Below are positions 39,101 to 47,148 of a DNA stretch of 64,000 nucleotides, one piece after another (position 1 is the first letter of the stretch; each line of letters opens with the position of its first letter). Source of the stretch: Enterobacter sp. RHBSTW-00175. Lineage in GTDB: Bacteria; Pseudomonadota; Gammaproteobacteria; Enterobacterales; Enterobacteriaceae. Under the pieces are notes generated by a model that was given only the letters and a program-made list of their open reading frames with translations, was not told the DNA's origin and made no database searches. Made by a program: the position numbers and the translations under genes. The stretch spans positions 2,666,001 to 2,730,000 of the forward strand of contig NZ_CP055930.1 of assembly GCF_013927005.1 (NCBI RefSeq). Direction: 5' to 3'.

Positions 39101-42100
39101 CTTTACGATCGATACCACGTTATCGACGCCGACCATTGATATGAATACGGCGTCTGATACCGGGGATCTGACGGATGATAATCTGACCTCCAATACCCGT
39201 CCGCAGTTTACGATTGGCAACGTGGATAGCGATATCTATTCGGTCGTGGTCACGCTGAATAATGTGGATTACACATTAACCAAAAACACGCAGGGGCAGT
39301 GGGCATTCCAGGCACCGACGCTCACTGATGGTATCTATACCCTGGAGGTGACGGTAACGGACAAAGCCGGAAACGTACGCTCGTCCAGCCTGGATTTTGA
39401 GGTTGATACGATCACCGCGATTGACAGCATCATTATGTCTGAAGATACCGGTTATTCCAGCGTCGACCATCTGACGAAAGATACGCAGCCGTCTTTCGAA
39501 ATCAATGTACCGGACGATGTTTCTCACGTCACGGTCACGCTGGATAACGGTACGGCGGTTGAGCTTGTTAAGAGCAACGGTAAATGGGTTTATTCCGTTG
39601 AGGGTGTCTTAGAGGATGGTTCGCACCAGCTGGTCGTTGAGGTGGTGGATAAAGCCGGTAACAAGGCGTCCGATACCTTTACCTTCGAGGTGGATACCAC
39701 GCTTCATCCGGTGACGATAGATTTAGCCACAGCGGATGACTCCGGCTCCAGCCCGATGGACAACTACACCAATGTGACTCAGCCAACCTTTACCTTTGGC
39801 TCCATTGATAGCGACGCTTACAGCCTGGTTGTGACCCTTAACGGTAAGACTTACAACGTTGATTTGAGCAGCAAGCCAGTCAGCTTCACGCCGCCTGATG
39901 TGCTGGCTGACGGCACCTACACGATGTCAGCCGTCATTACAGATAAAGCGGGTAACGCGCAAGAGACGACGCTGTCGTTTACGATTGATACCCATACCTC
40001 AGTGGATGTGGACTTTGTGGTGGGTGACGATACGGGTTACTCCGATAGCGACAACATCACCAACAACAATGCGCCGAATTTTGAGGTGATCGTGCCTTCA
40101 GACGTTGAGTCGGTGACGGTTGTGCTGAATGGCGTCACGACTATCCTGACCCAGAATGAAACCGGGCGCTGGTTATACCAAACACCGTCACTGGTGGATG
40201 GTCACTATGACTTGCAAATCAACGTGGTGGATAAGGCCGGGAATTCGGCATCAAAAACGCTCTCCTTTGAGGTCGATACCACGCTTAACACGCCGACTAT
40301 CGATCTGGCGGACGTGAGCGATACTGGTACGTCGTCAAACGATAGCCTCACCAAAGACAACACACCGTATTTTGTCATTGGCAATATCGACAGCGACGCG
40401 CATAGCGTCACCGTCAGTATCAACAATAAAACCTATAACGCGAGCCTTAAAGACGGCGTCTGGGGGCTCCAGATCCCTGAGGCGGATGCCCTAGTTGACA
40501 GCGTATACACCGCGACTGTCCGGGTCGAGGACAACGCGGGTAACGTTAAAACCGCCTCCACAACCATCACCGTTGATACCTTCTGTCCGGCTCCGATCGT
40601 CGAGCTGGATGATGCGACCAACAGCGGCAGCACCGACGATAACATCACCAATATTACCCAGCCGGTGATCAACATCAGCGGTGAGCCGGCCGATATTGCC
40701 AGCGTTACGGTATCGATTGGTTCTCAGAGCTGGACCCTGGCGCCGGGAACCACGCAATGGATGGTCCCGGACGCGCTGCCAGATGGCTCTTACAATATCG
40801 TGGTTGCCTTTACGGATAATGCCGGTAACAAAGGAACAACGACCTATAACGTGGTTGTTGATACCGTTATTACGTCGCCGACCGTCGTGTTGCTTGATGA
40901 CACGGGTAGCGATGCCCACGACAATCTGACCAATGTTGCAGCGCCGCGCTTCCAGATTTACGCGGCGGAAGATCTGGCGGCGGTCAGCGTCACCCTGAAT
41001 GGACGCACAACGTCACTGGTGCAAAACGATAAAGGCCAATGGATTTATACGGCGGATACGCTGGCTGACGGCACCTGGACGTTAACCGTTGATATGTACG
41101 ATCTGGCGGGGAACTACCACTCCGATACGCTGACGTTTACGATTGATACGCAGATCCCACAGCCGACGATAGATCTGGACAGCGCCAGCGATTCAGGCTC
41201 CAGCGATAGCGACAACCTGACGAACATCACCCAGCCGAAATTCATCATTTCTGGCATACCGGACGATGTGGATAGCGTGTCTGTCCAGATTGGCGGAGTG
41301 AAATATGCCGCAATCCAGGATGGAAACGGTGAATGGTCCGTGACCCCAGCGAAGCTGGCGGACGGGGATTATACGGCGACGGTAACGGTGACCGATAAAG
41401 CGGGGAATACATCCTCAAATGCGATTGATTTCACTATCGATACCAAAATTGCGCTGTCGGTTGATATGCGAGCCACCTCCGATACCGGTGATTCGCAAAC
41501 CGACAGGCTGACACACGATACCTCTCCGACCTTTGGCGGCGTGACCGATAAAGATGCGAAGCTCACTATTTCTGTGACCAATGACAAAGGCGAGGTGATT
41601 CAGACGATGGACGTCATGCCAGTGGCAGATGGCACCTGGTCCGTGACGCTGGGCGATCTGGTGGACGGCAGCTATACCATTACGGTAACAGCAGTGGATC
41701 GCGCCGGAAACCAGGCGACCGCCAGCCAGAACTTTGAAATTGATACTATCGTCAGTGCGCCGGTTGTCGCACTCAGCGCCTCAGATCCGGAAAACTATCA
41801 TGAGGCATTGAGCCTAACGCCAGAGTTCAGCGGTACTGCAGAGCCGGGATCGACGCTGAAAATTATGATTGATGGCGTAAGCGTAGGTAGCGTAACGACT
41901 GACAGCAATGGCTCTTGGGCATGGACCCCGCCGAGCGCGATGACCGCTGGCGATCATATTATTGGCGTCATTGCTACCGATAAAGCGGGCAACATCTCTG
42001 ACAGAACCGATTTCACCTTTATCATTCCGTTGATTGACGTTGATCCACCGACGTTACAACTGCAGACCGACTCAGACAGCGGCGCAATTGGCGACTTCAT

Positions 42101-43226
42101 CACGAACGATACCACGCCAACGCTGACCGGGATCTCACTGCCGGGGAATACGGTCACTATCTATATTGACGGTAAAGTCGCAGGCACTGCGCCGACGGAT
42201 TCCACGGGGCGCTATAACTTCAACCTCCCGGAGATGGCTGAGGGAACCTATAGCATCGTGGTCAGTATTGTTAACCCGAACAATGGCGAAGAGGTGAAAT
42301 CAAGTCCTGCCAGCCTGGTGGTTGATACGCATGTCGAACCGCTGACGTGGGATATCGCCGGGATGAACGAGGCGGGATATATTAATACCAGCTCCCCGAC
42401 TGTTCACGGCACGTCTGAAGCAGGTGCGCGTATAGTGGTGATGGTTGATGGCAACGTTGTGGTGGAAACCGTGGCAGCCAGCGACGGGACCTGGCTTGCC
42501 TCAATGCCGAACGTTGGAAGTGACGGTGAACATGAACTCAGCTTTACCGTTACCGACGTCGCCGGTAACGCCACAGATTTTGGTCCTCAAACCTTTATCG
42601 TGGATACCTATATCACCCCGATAACGGTCGATCTGCGTGATGCGGATGATACGGGGTCAAGTGCGACGGACAACATTACCCGAAACACCCTCGTTCATCT
42701 CGACGGTAGCGCCGAGGCCAATGCGATCATCACCATCGCTAACGCGAAAGGCGAGATTCTGGCCACGGTAACCGCCGATGATAATGGCAACTGGAGCAGT
42801 GAAATCGCCCTGCAGGAAGGAAACCAAACCTTCATCGTGACGGAAACGGATATCGCGGGCAATACGGCGTCAAAGAGTATCGATATCACCTGCGATACGC
42901 AGAACAGTATTTCAGCCGTTGTGCTGAGCCGGGATTCCAACAGTGCGGATACCAATGATTCCATCACCAATGTGAATACACCAACGCTGACGGCGGCCAC
43001 CGACCCGATGTCCAGCGTGGATATTTATGTCAATGGCGTTCTGATGGCGACGGTCACGGCGGATGCCGCTGGCTCAGTATCATGGACCATGCCGGAAAGT
43101 GCTGATGGCACCTATGCCGTTAAAATGGTGTCGACCGATACCGCCGGTAATATTGCCACCAGTGATACCGCAGTTGTGGTGATTGATACCGTTATCGACA
43201 GCTTTAGCGTTGATGCGCTGCCGTAA
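35442..43226 (+). CDS. Adhesin fragment 2 (between first and second stop)
   Basis: 2,594 codons covering the rest of BIg 15 through BIg 41, entirely BIg repeats. No start with a good ribosome-binding site is seen at its 5' end, so separate translation is doubtful. It ends at TAA in the linker of domain 42 (S-V-D-A-L-P-stop-L-T-N-K-T). Confidence 0.6.
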   Translation: MLINGTAYSAQLVDGKWQFTAPELADGDYTVTVQVTDDAGNIQRSAALDMTIDTVTAVPVITLTDDTGVQGDSQTNDTTPVFAITTDNDAASVMVSIDGGLAVAAIKDADGKWHFTSGALADGDHSISVTVTDLAGNTSSASLTFTVDTTLSVPTIDLADASDSGSSSTDNITNDSTPTFTLGNIDADVTDVQVLINGTAYTVQQVGGVWQFTAPVLTDGDYSVIVKVTDDAGNTRQSPPLSITVDTVVVAPVITLSDDTGVLGDNQTNVDTPTFAIRTDVDVVSVMVSIDGGAAVPATLDSAGQWRITSSKLVEGNHSISVMVTDNAGNTSSSSLTFNIDTTLSTPTVDLADTSDSGISNTDNITNDNTPSFKLGNIDPDVTDVQVILNGTVYDAQLMDGVWIFNAPVLADGDYTVVVKAIDDAGNERSSSPMTVTIDTDVQPVTIALDKNSDTGSSATDNYTSDTTPTFNFSNIPADVAGITLTINGKQYAIDLSNGTSFTLPDALPDGNWTATVTVVDIAGNQASSQLNFTIDTEVAKPTIDLVAGSDSGDSQTDDLTNTAKPQFRLGGVDVDDCDFVTIVISSTDGKYRESWTVSAKDYGEGLWNCPVSLSDSSYQITVTTSDLAGNKQSSDALNFEIDTVTSINSVVLLDDTGSSTTDNLTNVNTPEFAISAPDDVTHVSILIDGKVAGSAIKQADGKWHFTAGGLADGAHTLSVTVTDKAGNISQQELAFTVDTTLSTPTLTLTGESDSGYSNSDHITNDVRPTFIIGNVDSDVVSVTLNINGQSWPVTIKDGIGEFTVPVDLADGVWQAELIVVDNAGNTRSSTMSITIDTVTSVDAIVLQSDTGVQNDWMTNETKPTFAITAPSDAQTVVVTVGSMTQNAVYQDGKWVITLPSALSDGEYTLHVMVTDKAGNTADRTQNFTIDTTLEPLTVQLTDEDDSGIVDDNITNVTTPSFIMGNIPEDVYSIEVILNGVKTTLTPQSDGRWLYTPDSALAEGNYTLQAVVTDNAGNQRTTSYAFTVDTTVEISSITLTTDTGDSSTDDVTNASQPVFRVTTSDDVISVVATLNGVPCTVVKNSDGEWTVTSSVLRTSGEYTLNVTVQDVAGNETSSTKTITFDNSLSMPVVAFAAGDDTGYDDGDHLTADNKPSFVITNVDSDVTHISVTLNGRTTPLTQDAKGNWIFTPSSTLSDGDYTLTVDVQDLAGNTRQQNFSFTIDTTLSTPTIDMNTASDTGDLTDDNLTSNTRPQFTIGNVDSDIYSVVVTLNNVDYTLTKNTQGQWAFQAPTLTDGIYTLEVTVTDKAGNVRSSSLDFEVDTITAIDSIIMSEDTGYSSVDHLTKDTQPSFEINVPDDVSHVTVTLDNGTAVELVKSNGKWVYSVEGVLEDGSHQLVVEVVDKAGNKASDTFTFEVDTTLHPVTIDLATADDSGSSPMDNYTNVTQPTFTFGSIDSDAYSLVVTLNGKTYNVDLSSKPVSFTPPDVLADGTYTMSAVITDKAGNAQETTLSFTIDTHTSVDVDFVVGDDTGYSDSDNITNNNAPNFEVIVPSDVESVTVVLNGVTTILTQNETGRWLYQTPSLVDGHYDLQINVVDKAGNSASKTLSFEVDTTLNTPTIDLADVSDTGTSSNDSLTKDNTPYFVIGNIDSDAHSVTVSINNKTYNASLKDGVWGLQIPEADALVDSVYTATVRVEDNAGNVKTASTTITVDTFCPAPIVELDDATNSGSTDDNITNITQPVINISGEPADIASVTVSIGSQSWTLAPGTTQWMVPDALPDGSYNIVVAFTDNAGNKGTTTYNVVVDTVITSPTVVLLDDTGSDAHDNLTNVAAPRFQIYAAEDLAAVSVTLNGRTTSLVQNDKGQWIYTADTLADGTWTLTVDMYDLAGNYHSDTLTFTIDTQIPQPTIDLDSASDSGSSDSDNLTNITQPKFIISGIPDDVDSVSVQIGGVKYAAIQDGNGEWSVTPAKLADGDYTATVTVTDKAGNTSSNAIDFTIDTKIALSVDMRATSDTGDSQTDRLTHDTSPTFGGVTDKDAKLTISVTNDKGEVIQTMDVMPVADGTWSVTLGDLVDGSYTITVTAVDRAGNQATASQNFEIDTIVSAPVVALSASDPENYHEALSLTPEFSGTAEPGSTLKIMIDGVSVGSVTTDSNGSWAWTPPSAMTAGDHIIGVIATDKAGNISDRTDFTFIIPLIDVDPPTLQLQTDSDSGAIGDFITNDTTPTLTGISLPGNTVTIYIDGKVAGTAPTDSTGRYNFNLPEMAEGTYSIVVSIVNPNNGEEVKSSPASLVVDTHVEPLTWDIAGMNEAGYINTSSPTVHGTSEAGARIVVMVDGNVVVETVAASDGTWLASMPNVGSDGEHELSFTVTDVAGNATDFGPQTFIVDTYITPITVDLRDADDTGSSATDNITRNTLVHLDGSAEANAIITIANAKGEILATVTADDNGNWSSEIALQEGNQTFIVTETDIAGNTASKSIDITCDTQNSISAVVLSRDSNSADTNDSITNVNTPTLTAATDPMSSVDIYVNGVLMATVTADAAGSVSWTMPESADGTYAVKMVSTDTAGNIATSDTAVVVIDTVIDSFSVDALP

Positions 43227-44603
43227 CTGACCAATAAAACCGGTTTGAATGTCTCGGGAACCGGGGAGGTCGGCGCAACGGTCATGCTGTATCTGGATGG
43301 CGTTGCGGTAGGGCAAGGCACCGTCAACGCGGACGGAATCTGGGATATTCAGGTGATTCTCAGCAAAGATGGGGACTACACACTGACCACAACCATTACG
43401 GATGCGGCAGGCAATACCCTTAGCAGCGATCCGTTCCTCTTTACGCTGGACAGTAAAACGGACTACCCGACGATCAAGCTGGATGACGCCTCTAACTCAG
43501 GAAGCCTGAGCGATACCATCACCAATGATAATACCCCGTCTTTCCACGGCACGGCGGAAGCGGGTGCGACAGTGTCTATCCTGGTGAATGAGGTCGTTGT
43601 CGCCACGGTGACTGCGGATGCGCAGGGCCAGTGGACATGGCAATATCCTGCCACCTTTGCTGACGGTGAGTACTCTATCCGCGTGATCGCGGAAGATGCC
43701 GCAGGCAACACGGCGGACTCCGCGCGTATGCTGCTGACAGTGGATACCAGTACCTGGATTGAGGTGGATAAAATGACCACCGACTCAGGTTTTTATAATA
43801 ACGACTATTATACGTCCAAAGTGATTCCAACGTTTCAGATTAACGGAGAAACGGGTCAACCCGTCGACGTGTACATTGACGGCAAATATGTTGAAACCAT
43901 TACCATTACCGGGCGAAATTATCTATACACCGTCCCTGAAGCGCTTGGTGATGGTAAGCATACCATCCGCTTTGATATCAGCGACGCAGCGGGTAACACA
44001 GCTTCGACCGGGGAGCGGACATTCACGATCGATACGGTCAACAATACCGCTGTAACGCTGGATACAATCAACGGAGAAAGCATTGCGGACCATACTGTAA
44101 ACGATACGATCTATATCAACGATCTCTCTGCGGGCGTTAAATTTAGCGGGACCGCTGAGGAAAATAGCTATGTCACTGTAACGATCAACGGAATGACAGT
44201 GAGTCAGGTCTGGGCAAACGACCAGGGGGGCTGGAGCGTGAACATTAACTCGCTGCTTCTCTCCGACAGTAACTGGAACGTCAAGGTGACATCACAGGAT
44301 AAGGCCGGGAACTCCACTTCCTCAACGTTCTCGATTGTGGTCGATACGTCAATCAGCCAGTTCACCGCGAATGTGCAGGATGATAAAGATAGCTCTATTG
44401 ATAAATGGACCGTCAATAGCCGAACGCCAACTTTCAACGGCGTGGGTGAAGCGGGCGCTACCGTTACCTTACTGGTAGCCGGAATGGTCGTGGCGACAAC
44501 CACGGTGGCCGCCGACGGCACCTGGAGCATCACCACAGATCAACTGTCCGAAGGCAATAATGCGTTAACGTTCAAAATTGAGGATCCGGCAGGCAACACC
44601 TAG
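43227..44603 (+). CDS. Adhesin fragment 3 (between second and third stop)
   Basis: 458 codons with BIg domains 42-46. It ends at TAG right after an A-G-N-T motif, where a Gln (CAG) before E-I-Q-H-D would continue the repeat. No independent start is evident. Confidence 0.6.
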   Translation: MTNKTGLNVSGTGEVGATVMLYLDGVAVGQGTVNADGIWDIQVILSKDGDYTLTTTITDAAGNTLSSDPFLFTLDSKTDYPTIKLDDASNSGSLSDTITNDNTPSFHGTAEAGATVSILVNEVVVATVTADAQGQWTWQYPATFADGEYSIRVIAEDAAGNTADSARMLLTVDTSTWIEVDKMTTDSGFYNNDYYTSKVIPTFQINGETGQPVDVYIDGKYVETITITGRNYLYTVPEALGDGKHTIRFDISDAAGNTASTGERTFTIDTVNNTAVTLDTINGESIADHTVNDTIYINDLSAGVKFSGTAEENSYVTVTINGMTVSQVWANDQGGWSVNINSLLLSDSNWNVKVTSQDKAGNSTSSTFSIVVDTSISQFTANVQDDKDSSIDKWTVNSRTPTFNGVGEAGATVTLLVAGMVVATTTVAADGTWSITTDQLSEGNNALTFKIEDPAGNT

Positions 44604-47099
44604 GAGATCCAGCACGACCTGCTGGTGGATAGCGTTGTGCCAACCGTGCCAACGATAGAGATTTCAACATGGAACAGTGAAGGTAGCCTGTGGATCCTTT
44701 CAGGTCATGCTGAAGCCGGTACCACGGTGGTGATCAAGGACGAAGCGGGCAATATCCTCAACACGGTGACCGTAAGCAGCTCTGGTTCCTGGAGTACGGC
44801 AATAAGCTACCCGGATGGTGGTAAGATCACCGTTCAGGCGCAGGATAGCGCGACCAATATCAGCGATCCGGTGGCGCTGGACGTGATGTTCACTACCCCT
44901 GTCATTGCCCTTGATACCGCTTCGGATAGTGGTCTGGTGGGTGACAGTCTGACGAATGACTCGACGCCGACCTTTGTTCTGAGCAACGTTGAGAAAGATG
45001 TGGTTTCTCTCAGCGTGACCATCAATGGCAAGACGGTGCAGGCGACTCAGGTTTCGACAGGCGTCTGGTCTGTCACCTGGACAGAACCTCTGGTTGACGG
45101 TCTGACAAACGTGCAGATTAAGGCAACGGATGGCGCCGGAAACACCGCGAGCCAGTCCTGGAGCTTTACCGTAGATACTTTCATCAGTGCGGCAACGATC
45201 GTGCTCAATGCTGACAGCGATACCGGTGTGGTGGGTGACAATATTACTCAAAACCCTACGCCGGGCTTTACCTTGGGAAATATCGACGCTGACGTAACGA
45301 AGGTCGAAGTCACGCTTAATGGCGTAACGTCTGTTGTGGTCAAAGATGAGGAGGGCAACTGGATTTATACCCCAGATTCTGCGCTGACAGACGGCAAGTG
45401 GACGTTGGATGTGAAGGTTACCGATGCGGCGGGCAACACCGCCCACTCTTCCCTGGACTTCACGATCGATACGGGCATCAACACCCCTGTGGTGACGCTG
45501 GATGCGCAGAGCGATACTGGTGTGACAGGGGATAACCTCTCTTCTAACCCGCAGCCGGGATTTGTCTTCACCAATATCGACGCCGATGTGGTGAGCGTGC
45601 AGGTCACGTTGAACGGTAAAACCTATAACGCGGTGAAAGGAGACACCGGCAGCTGGACGTTCACGCCAGATACGGCGCTGCCGGACGGTAAGTGGACGCT
45701 GGATGTGAACGTCACCGATACGGCGGGCAATACCGCCAGTTCATCGCTGGACTTTACCATCGACACCACCATCAGTACGCCAGTGGTGTCGATGGATGCG
45801 GGAAGCGACACCGGTGTGGCAGGGGATAACATCACCTCCAACGCGCAGCCAGCGTTTATTCTCAGCAACATTGATGCCGATGCTACCCAGGTACAGGTCA
45901 CCGTGAACGGCAAAACCTACGATGCGGAGAAAGGCGAGTCGGGCGACTGGACGTTCACCCCGGAAACGGCAATGCCTGACGGCCAGTGGACGCTGGATGT
46001 GAAAGTCACCGATGCGGCGGGCAACACCGCCCACTCTTCACTGGACTTCACCATCGACACCACCATCAGTACGCCGGTAGTGACGATGGATGCGGGAAGC
46101 GACACCGGTGTGGCGGGGGATAACATCACCTCCAACACGCAGCCAGCGTTTATTCTCAGCGACATTGATGCCGACGTCACCCGGGTGCAGGTTACCCTGG
46201 ATGGTAATACGTACGATGCGGTGAAAGATGAGTCGGGCAACTGGACGTTTACCCCGGATTCGCCGCTGGCGGAAGGTCACTGGACGCTGGAGGTGAACGT
46301 CACCGATACGGCAGGTAATACGGCCAGCCAGTCGGTTGATTTTACCGTCGATAATCACATCGAAACCTTCGATGTCACTTTCGCCAGTAATAGTGGTCAG
46401 GAAGAGAGCTGGATCAGCGATGATTCCACACTATCGTTTACCGGTCATGGCGAAGCAGGAGCGGATATTACCGTCAAGCTGGATAACGGTGATGAAGTCA
46501 CGACCCGGGTGAACCAGGAGGGGAACTGGAACATTGACATTGAGAATGTCGACAAGGGAACCCATGAGCTGGTCTTTACCATTACCGACCAGGCAGGCAA
46601 TACCAGTTCGTATGCCCATAGTGTTGATGTGGAGACGGATACGCCAGCCCTGTTGCAGAGCGTTCGCTATACCGAAGCGCAGGATCCGGCACCGATCGAG
46701 GTGGAATCATCCCATCCGGTGTTCGAATTCAGCCTTGATGCGGATGTCACACATGCCAGCGTCGAGCTGGACGGTACGGTCTATTCGCTGACGCCGGCAG
46801 ATTCCGGTCCAACGGTGTTTGAGGTACCGGTCGCGCTGGAGGAGGGCCCACACACCCTGGTGCTGCATACCAAAGACAGCGCGGGGAATAGTGAGCGTCA
46901 GGAGGTGCCGTTTACGGTGGATACCAGTTCTGGCAGCGTTATCGCCAGTATGGATGAGCAGAGCGAGAACCACGATGACTCGCCACAATCCGCTGCTGAC
47001 GCCGAAACCTCGCATCAGGCTGCCAGCTTCGCTGCAGAGGTGATGAGCATCACGCCTTCGGTTGAAGAGCAGCACGACGATCAGTCTCAGCATCAATAA
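44604..47099 (+). CDS. Adhesin fragment 4 (C-terminus with secretion signal)
   Basis: 831 codons with BIg domains 47-54, including a second set of closely related tandem domains (about 45200-46340), then the C-terminal tail (S-M-D-E-Q-S-E-N-H-D-D ... D-D-Q-S-Q-H-Q). If it were translated on its own it would carry the signal recognised by the SiiF-type transporter. Confidence 0.6.
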   Translation, partial: EIQHDLLVDSVVPTVPTIEISTWNSEGSLWILSGHAEAGTTVVIKDEAGNILNTVTVSSSGSWSTAISYPDGGKITVQAQDSATNISDPVALDVMFTTPVIALDTASDSGLVGDSLTNDSTPTFVLSNVEKDVVSLSVTINGKTVQATQVSTGVWSVTWTEPLVDGLTNVQIKATDGAGNTASQSWSFTVDTFISAATIVLNADSDTGVVGDNITQNPTPGFTLGNIDADVTKVEVTLNGVTSVVVKDEEGNWIYTPDSALTDGKWTLDVKVTDAAGNTAHSSLDFTIDTGINTPVVTLDAQSDTGVTGDNLSSNPQPGFVFTNIDADVVSVQVTLNGKTYNAVKGDTGSWTFTPDTALPDGKWTLDVNVTDTAGNTASSSLDFTIDTTISTPVVSMDAGSDTGVAGDNITSNAQPAFILSNIDADATQVQVTVNGKTYDAEKGESGDWTFTPETAMPDGQWTLDVKVTDAAGNTAHSSLDFTIDTTISTPVVTMDAGSDTGVAGDNITSNTQPAFILSDIDADVTRVQVTLDGNTYDAVKDESGNWTFTPDSPLAEGHWTLEVNVTDTAGNTASQSVDFTVDNHIETFDVTFASNSGQEESWISDDSTLSFTGHGEAGADITVKLDNGDEVTTRVNQEGNWNIDIENVDKGTHELVFTITDQAGNTSSYAHSVDVETDTPALLQSVRYTEAQDPAPIEVESSHPVFEFSLDADVTHASVELDGTVYSLTPADSGPTVFEVPVALEEGPHTLVLHTKDSAGNSERQEVPFTVDTSSGSVIASMDEQSENHDDSPQSAADAETSHQAASFAAEVMSITPSVEEQHDDQSQHQ

Positions 47100-47106
47100 T
47101 CAACGT

Positions 47107-47132
47107 CCCCCCGGTCGGCAACGATCGGGGGG
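47107..47132 (+). other. Intercistronic hairpin with GCAA tetraloop between siiE and siiF
   Basis: An 11-bp stem (CCCCCCGGTCG / CGATCGGGGGG, one G-U pair) is capped by a GNRA-type GCAA loop. It has no T-tract. It lies 8 bp after the adhesin stop and 16 bp before the siiF start. It may reduce read-through or protect mRNA ends, giving separate control of adhesin and ATPase. Confidence 0.6.
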
Positions 47133-47148
47133 GTGAGTAAAGATATCC

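Larger units (their letters stand above)
30519..47099 (+). pseudogene. siiE: Giant SiiE-like BIg-repeat adhesin with three in-frame stop codons
   Basis: A single reading frame of 5,526 sense positions, close to Salmonella SiiE (about 5,559 residues). It is broken only by TAG at 35439, TAA at 43224 and TAG at 44601; no frameshift occurs over 16.6 kb. Order: N-terminal beta-rich segment; coiled coil (about residues 90-155); Ser-rich tract near 205; about 54 BIg Ig-like domains of 90-100 residues, most beginning with a D-x-S-D-S/T-G...D-N-x-T-N-D motif of the Ca-binding type; and an acidic C-terminal tail with the presumed type I secretion signal. The signal is C-terminal, so termination at the first stop gives a 1,640-residue product that should not be secreted. 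All three stops fit C-to-T changes in Gln codons (CAG, CAA, CAG). Whether they are real, suppressed or assembly errors is open. Confidence 0.85.

Noticed and set aside
35439..44603. Programmed recoding of the adhesin stops (selenocysteine or pyrrolysine type).
   Set aside because: Both TAG and TAA are used, contexts differ (TAG-G, TAA-C, TAG-G), and Sec needs TGA. Suppressor tRNA cannot be excluded from this window, but dedicated recoding has no support.
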